64,000 nt of DNA from Glandiceps talaboti. Its lineage: Eukaryota > Hemichordata > Enteropneusta > Spengelidae. The first letter of the stretch is position 1. The number at the start of each line of letters is the position of its first letter. The position numbers and the translations under genes are program-made. Of the stretch, positions 58,655 to 64,000 are shown piece after piece. A model generated the notes under the pieces. That model worked only from the letters and a program-made list of their open reading frames with translations. It was not told the origin of the DNA and did not search any database. The DNA lies in contig NC_135551.1 of NCBI RefSeq assembly GCF_964340395.1, positions 6,721,463 through 6,785,462 on the forward strand. The letters run 5' to 3'.

Positions 58655-59140
58655 TCAAAGACATCTGCTCTGCATTCCAGATTGGAAGAACAGCGTTTTT
58701 TTATTGTCTTTTTTAAGTTGATGACCATTTCTGGCAAGACTTCACTCACAATTTTCGCGATTTTACTGATTTTTCTTCTTTATTAAAAAGGTTTAGGGTC
58801 GGCACCGGATTTCTAGAATGGAAGCGTTTGGGGAGTTATGTGTGATTTATTTGTTGAGAAAGGTTCAAAGACAATAAATATCGCCGGAAGGTGGCACTTG
58901 CCGTTCCAGTGAGGAACGACTAGTGCCACCACGGTAGTACTCGACAATTCGATGGACCACGGCTAAGTCCGCCATTCACAATTTTCAAATCACTTGAAAT
59001 AAAGCAATCTGGCAAAACTCGCCCGTGGACATTTACAATCTTGTCGCAACTAATTCTAGTAGGTAAAACCATAGACCCTCCACCCTGTCTATGGTAAAAC
59101 CTAGTCGCATTCATAACTTTCATCGAGGGTAAGGTAATTT
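58655..59140. repeat. Dispersed repeat fragment plus unrecognised sequence
   Basis: ATTGGAAGAACAGCG, TTTTTTAAGTTGATG and GGTTTAGGGTCGGCACC match the order of blocks at about 62120-62260. It is absent from copy A. A 22-bp palindromic insertion lies at 59071. Confidence 0.55.
59071..59092. mobile_element. 22-bp palindromic insertion with exact 9-bp direct repeats
   Basis: ATAGAC...GTCTAT ends are exact complements. GGTAAAACC flanks it at 59062-59070 and 59093-59101. Too short to encode or bind more than terminal sequences. Confidence 0.75.
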
Positions 59141-59904
59141 TAGTCATCAACTTCTATAAAGTCCAAAATGAAATGATAAAACATGTACATTTTGGAAATT
59201 ATCCCATGTATAATGCCAGATTATAAAGTGACAAAGAGTGGTTCATCTGAGTGGATAGCTTAACCTCTTGACGATTTATAAACAATGGGAAATAGGCAGC
59301 TATCTCGATGTTCATTTTAACCTATTTTCATATGTACCCAGAGAATATTTTCAGAACTGGTATCCAAATTACCAAGATCACGTTTTTCATATTTACTGAT
59401 ATGCCGCTTTAGTTATGGCCGGTTTTGTGAGATGTTTTGCGTGCACAATGTAAACCACAGACAAGGCATGTAAACTTGTACTTGCAAACCCGTCTATTTC
59501 AGGCTTGGCCTCTTACCACTCTTGGAGGAATTGTACTGACTCCTCCAAGACCACGTCTGACCCAGTGGCCTGAAACCTATAGTCTATCGCGAGTATATTG
59601 TCTACCCTTCAAGAGACACACATTCTCTGCCAGTCACCCTTTTAAAAATACGCTTGTTAAACGTCTGCTCCTGGAGTTAAATTTGGTTCAACTCATGAGC
59701 AAAATATTTATACGTGACTCCGGGCCCCTTTCAGACAATCCGAATTTTCACGCACGCCCCAATTCGTTTTTCCCATGACAACAATTTTCTCCTGAGCCTC
59801 CCCCTACCCTAATCTAGTTCCTGACGACCGTATTCCAATTTTACACTACATCTTTACGTATTACGTATAGTCAATGTCATTACTCTCGTTGCCGATGTGT
59901 TGGC

Positions 59905-59939
<35 letters not shown>

Positions 59940-61768
59940 CCATAATCACAACATATTTCCTGCTCAAAGAAGAACTGTTTCAGCTTATTCCATTTCGATA
60001 TAAACAGAGTCCAGGGATAAAATACCCATGTACTACTCCTTAATTACTGGCTAGGTAATGTCAATCGTAAAATAATCCAAGCACCAGCGTCCCTAAAATC
60101 CGTGAAACAGTGTCGATATTACAGTATTTTGCTGACACTTACTACTTTCTGTAACTGGTCTATATTTGTGATATCATGGTAAATATGCTTGGAATTTATG
60201 GCCTAACAAACCAGACATTACGTAGACTTGAATATTGAATCAAGAAAATCAAAAACAAAAACAAGGCCATGGCCATGGCCGGTCAGGTACTGATATTAGT
60301 ACTTTAGACATCAGTGGGGGTCACACTTGGTCATTGAAACTATATTGACCGACCAAAATTCTAAACATCACGGATAAATAATTTCATATCGAAATGTATG
60401 TACGGAGATTCAGGTTTTTAGACCACGTGGCTTTGACATGACATCATCAGCTAAATTTGCAATACGAAAGTAACGTAAAACATGGATGTATCTAGTAGGG
60501 AGCAAAGTCCGCATGTCTGTATGGATGTTTGAAGATTTACTATCGGTATATGGGAGGCATAGAGGGAAATATTTGAATAGCGTTATTTAACGTTACATAA
60601 TTCATAACTGACTACTAAACTACCGTCAAGAGGATTGTTTTTGCTTCCATTTATCTGTATTAATTTTTTTTAAATGCAGTGATGGTGACTGCCAATGCCG
60701 ATAGTGAAAATATGGCCCGCACATTCTGAAGATTTTTGTATCATACAAGTTCAATGTTGTAGCTGAGAATGTGATTCATATTTATAACTCCTGTAGAATG
60801 GGTACCGGTACTGATGCGAGGGATGTGAACCAACCTTTGTGTTGCGTGCTTTTTAATATCACCGTGTGTGTATGTGTGTGTGTGTGTTGTTTGTTTGTTT
60901 GTTTGTAATGTAGATTCGTCATTGATATACTGCTACTAGATCAGACCGTGGGTTATACTTCCATGATCAGAACATGACCAGACACAACTCTCCACGGCAC
61001 CATTTTGGTTTTGCAACTTTGATTACTTTGTTTTGAATAGCTTTTGTCAAGTTCTTGACTTTCCTGATATGACAATAAAGCAAGGGCGGCGAAATATTAT
61101 TATAGTAGTCCATCAAAAAACAAGACAATTTTGAAACTTTTAGTGGAAAATGTTAGTGAAGACACAGTTTACCCGCATAAATTAACTAACAAAAGACAAA
61201 AGAAATGTACACATGGTTCATTTTCTAGGTGTCGACCTCATGAATATGCACCAAGATTTAGAACCGAGTCAGCTTTAAATGCGTTCACACCTCCAAATCT
61301 GGTCTGGACAATAATGTCTGGGCTTAGTCACCCTTTTATGCGGACTACAGAGCGGCCCTGGTGCGGACTATTTCTGCCACCTATTAATGCCTGAAAGTCA
61401 AGGGAAAGAAAGGAGAGTGGCATATGCTGAGGTTGTGTACAACCAGCAACCCATAACATTTTAGCAATCTACAGTTCTACCTCAGTATGGCTATTAGCCA
61501 TGCTAGGTAGTTACTATAATGATTAATATAATGGTTGTCTTGGTAAAAGTTGTCGACCCCACCCCCCCCCCCCAAAAAAAAAAGAAAAAGATCAACAAAA
61601 CATTCTATGATATTGAAAGCGCTTCTGGCATGTAATTCCATAGAACAGTTTCCTGTAGGGAATGGCAGCGATTTCATTCAAACTCAAAGACAGAGATGTT
61701 GCTAACCAACGTGAACAGCCATAAAAAATTGTATGTGAATGAGTATGACTCTGAGATCCCGCTAACGG
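59141..61768. other. CACTA copy B interior, right part
   Basis: It matches 11276-13915 of copy A with small indels and a shorter TG run (60864-60905). No recognised gene. Homology ends abruptly after GATCCCGCTAA(C/T). Confidence 0.75.
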
Positions 61769-64000
61769 TTTCATTGTTGTCGGTCTAACCAGAGACACTG
61801 GAGAACTTCACTGTCTATGATCTAATCGTATTGCTCAGTGTGAAAACTGTGCAAAGCGTTACTATTTTGGCGTTGTATTTTCGCACATTTTTGGTTCACA
61901 AGGGTCCAATAATTTAAGCTTGAGTTAGGAAATAGGCCTGTTAAAAAAATTGTGTTGTTCCGATTAGGCCAAATAATAGAATAGGTGGGGTAGGTAGATT
62001 TATTTTATTTCATTTTATCATATATTTGTTTTCATGTGCGTGAGTGTCTAATTCTGGTTTTCCATTTTTTCCAAATGGTCTCTGTGTTATTGGCTTCTTT
62101 CCATTAGATGTACAACCATTACAGATTGGAGGAACAGTTTTATATTGTCTTTTTAAGTTGGTGTCAGTTTCTGCATCCACTATGTCTCGTGAGACTTCAC
62201 AATTGTTGCGATTTTGTTATTTTTTCAAGAACACGTAAAAAAGTTAAGGGTCGGCAGTGAAAAACTAGGTGGGTCGGGTAACAGAAACCAAACAGTTATT
62301 TTTTAGGCCTAAGGCATAACGTAGCATATAAATCTACCCAACCTGCGCGAGCAAGATCTGCATCGGTCAATGTAATATTTACATGGTCTATTACAATTTG
62401 ATAAAGTGTACCATTGTATATGCTTGTGCGAGACGTAAAAAAACATCATGCCGTCTAATTGTATGAAACGATTTAGTCACTATGGTTTTGAAGTCAGTGA
62501 GATAATGTTTGTGAAGTACCCGGTATCGTGATGTTATCGCTTGTATAGAAAAACCATCACTGAGGCAAAATCTCACTTTTATCTTCATTCATTTTTTTAA
62601 AGTCTTCAATCGTGCCAATTAAAAATATCGATACTGCAGTCATTTATGTGACTTTTTTTTCCATTTTTTTTGCATCTCGATTATATTTGTTTTCGTCTTC
62701 GTAACATCTTTTTTTTTTAATTGTGCCAAACGTAGTAGCTACCACATATAGAACAGTGGAAAAATACAGAATGAGACTCAGAAATGTAAAATCATTTACT
62801 TCAATGTCCAAAATGCGGACATCAGAAAATGATGCATGCACGTTGTGATGGACTCGTGATTAGCTTTAGATGCCAATTGGTATCTAACTAAACCATAGAC
62901 AATAGAGAGGGTCCTCTCTATTTTCTATGACTAAACCAAGTTTAGTGAGTGGAGGTGTAAATGGTAACGATACTGTTTAGGAACACGGTGATAGGAACTA
63001 GACGAGATTAGCACTGACAACACACGCTCCGCGAACTCCAGCAAAAAGGCATGGTGGGGTATATAGAGACTTGTCAGAGTTGTCGGAGCTACTGTGCATG
63101 TACATATAAGTTCCACGTATTCTCAATTTATTTCGTGCTGGATAGAAAACAGTCAGTATAGTCCTTGTGTTCTCCAGTGTATAGCCGATGGATTGGATAG
63201 TGAGAGTCATGATATGTGTGATACATTGTAGTTTATACACCAGAACTGAATTTTAGACGGATCCCGTCGGCATCTTCAGAGAAAGCATCACGCGGGTACC
63301 ACAATAAACTGAAAACGTAACGACTATAAGCATAACTATAAGTTTTAATTTACATGGAACTACGGTCATATTTGATAAGCTTATCCCCCACTTCCACATA
63401 TGGTCTCATACCCCTTGGTCAGCGAACAGCCAATCATGTTCATGTCCGGACATACGAGTTATAAATGGGGCGGTCATATGGGTTAAGTTAGGGTGGAATA
63501 TAATATATGGAAAAAGTCTGATTGATACTGGCTGTGATGGGTAGTAGAGCATTTTTTAATTGTCAAAAACAGGGTTGGGGCCGAATGATATGATTCAAAA
63601 CGTCATGATTTTCTGGTATATCTTTGTTGTCATGTTGTGTGTCCAGTTGAGGATGGCTGTCTTTGACTGGCAAGTTAAGCTACAACAGTAAGTGACTGAC
63701 TTTGAAAGCAAAAAAAAAGTGGAAGAACATTGGTGTTAGTTAAAAAACTATTGTTATTAAATATAAACAAGTAAACACAGCAAAACAATTGAGAGTCGGT
63801 ACGGAAAGGAACAGATGACCACAGGAAGGTGTTCAGCTGTTCTTCATTGTTCTTTGCAATTTGACGACCGGGCGAGGCCTTGAGTAAGTCCAGAAGTTCG
63901 AGCAGTCAGTACGTCGCCATTGATAAGGCCGAATGTTTTTGGCAGTATATTAGGTTGTCATTGAGTAGCTAGCTGTTTATCAGTAAGCTTAAGTCTCGAC
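61769..64000. other. Flank or further interior of copy B, with repeat fragments
   Basis: No gene recognised. About 61955-62310 is a fuller copy of the dispersed repeat seen at 4185-4440. 62876-62995 resembles parts of 55280-55635 and holds a palindromic insertion at 62895. Confidence 0.55.
62895..62929. mobile_element. 35-bp palindromic insertion with 8-bp direct repeats
   Basis: ATAGAC and TTCTAT ends surround the palindrome ATAGAGAGGGTCCTCTCTAT. ACTAAACC flanks it at 62887-62894 and 62930-62937 (a ninth base differs, A/G). A related uninterrupted CTAACTAAACC is at about 55288. Confidence 0.7.

Overview
This is animal genomic DNA: small exons with GT/AG splice sites, spliceable leucine-rich-repeat exons, very long TA, GA, CATA and TCTA microsatellites, and a dense, nested set of eukaryotic transposons (Penelope-like elements, a chromodomain Gypsy retrotransposon, CR1/jockey-type LINE remnants, CACTA-type and palindromic DNA elements). 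The composition is AT-rich. The LRR-type rhodopsin-like receptor, the fibrinogen-related domain exons and the repeat classes fit a marine invertebrate, perhaps a hemichordate or another deuterostome, but the species cannot be fixed from the sequence alone.

Host genes are few. (1) 57-3815 (+): the 3' part of a leucine-rich-repeat G-protein-coupled receptor, with four LRR exons and one large seven-helix exon. (2) 18300-20607 (+): a three-exon gene with a kinase-like fragment lacking the catalytic Asp, followed by two Lys/Glu-rich exons that look like duplicates of each other. (3) 27239-27487 and 34649-34905 (-): two terminal exons of fibrinogen-related domain proteins inside a duplicated segment of about 1.1 kb (26253-27490 and 33809-34890).

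Mobile DNA makes up most of the rest. A CACTA-type element with 259-bp terminal inverted repeats and a possible 3-bp TGT target duplication occupies 4897-16454 (copy A). It sits inside an older satellite-carrying repeat (about 4815-4896 and 16455-17705). A second copy (copy B) starts at 40270, inside a Penelope-like element, and runs to about 61768, where homology stops without a right terminus. Both copies carry the same two dead LINE fragments. Copy B is itself split by an intact-looking Gypsy element at 43663-51680, with two 583-bp LTRs that look identical, a CATGT duplication, and gag and pol in one frame separated by a single TAA. Penelope-like elements lie on the minus strand at 28230-29885 and 37489-40269. 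They carry hammerhead-ribozyme-like motifs at 28344-28385, 37588-37631 and 39975-40018. At 21409-24007 lies a long imperfect inverted repeat whose spacer holds an 832-bp element with TTA target duplications.

The most unusual signal is a set of short palindromic insertions (20-35 bp, plus two of 154 and 167 bp), each flanked by a direct repeat of 7-9 bp, most often 9 bp. They are at 6175, 7307, 15899, 53995, 54751, 59071 and 62895. The 154-bp one has a clean empty site in copy B. They may be minimal, internally deleted derivatives of a DNA transposon that duplicates 9 bp of target. I do not recognise a described family that matches them.
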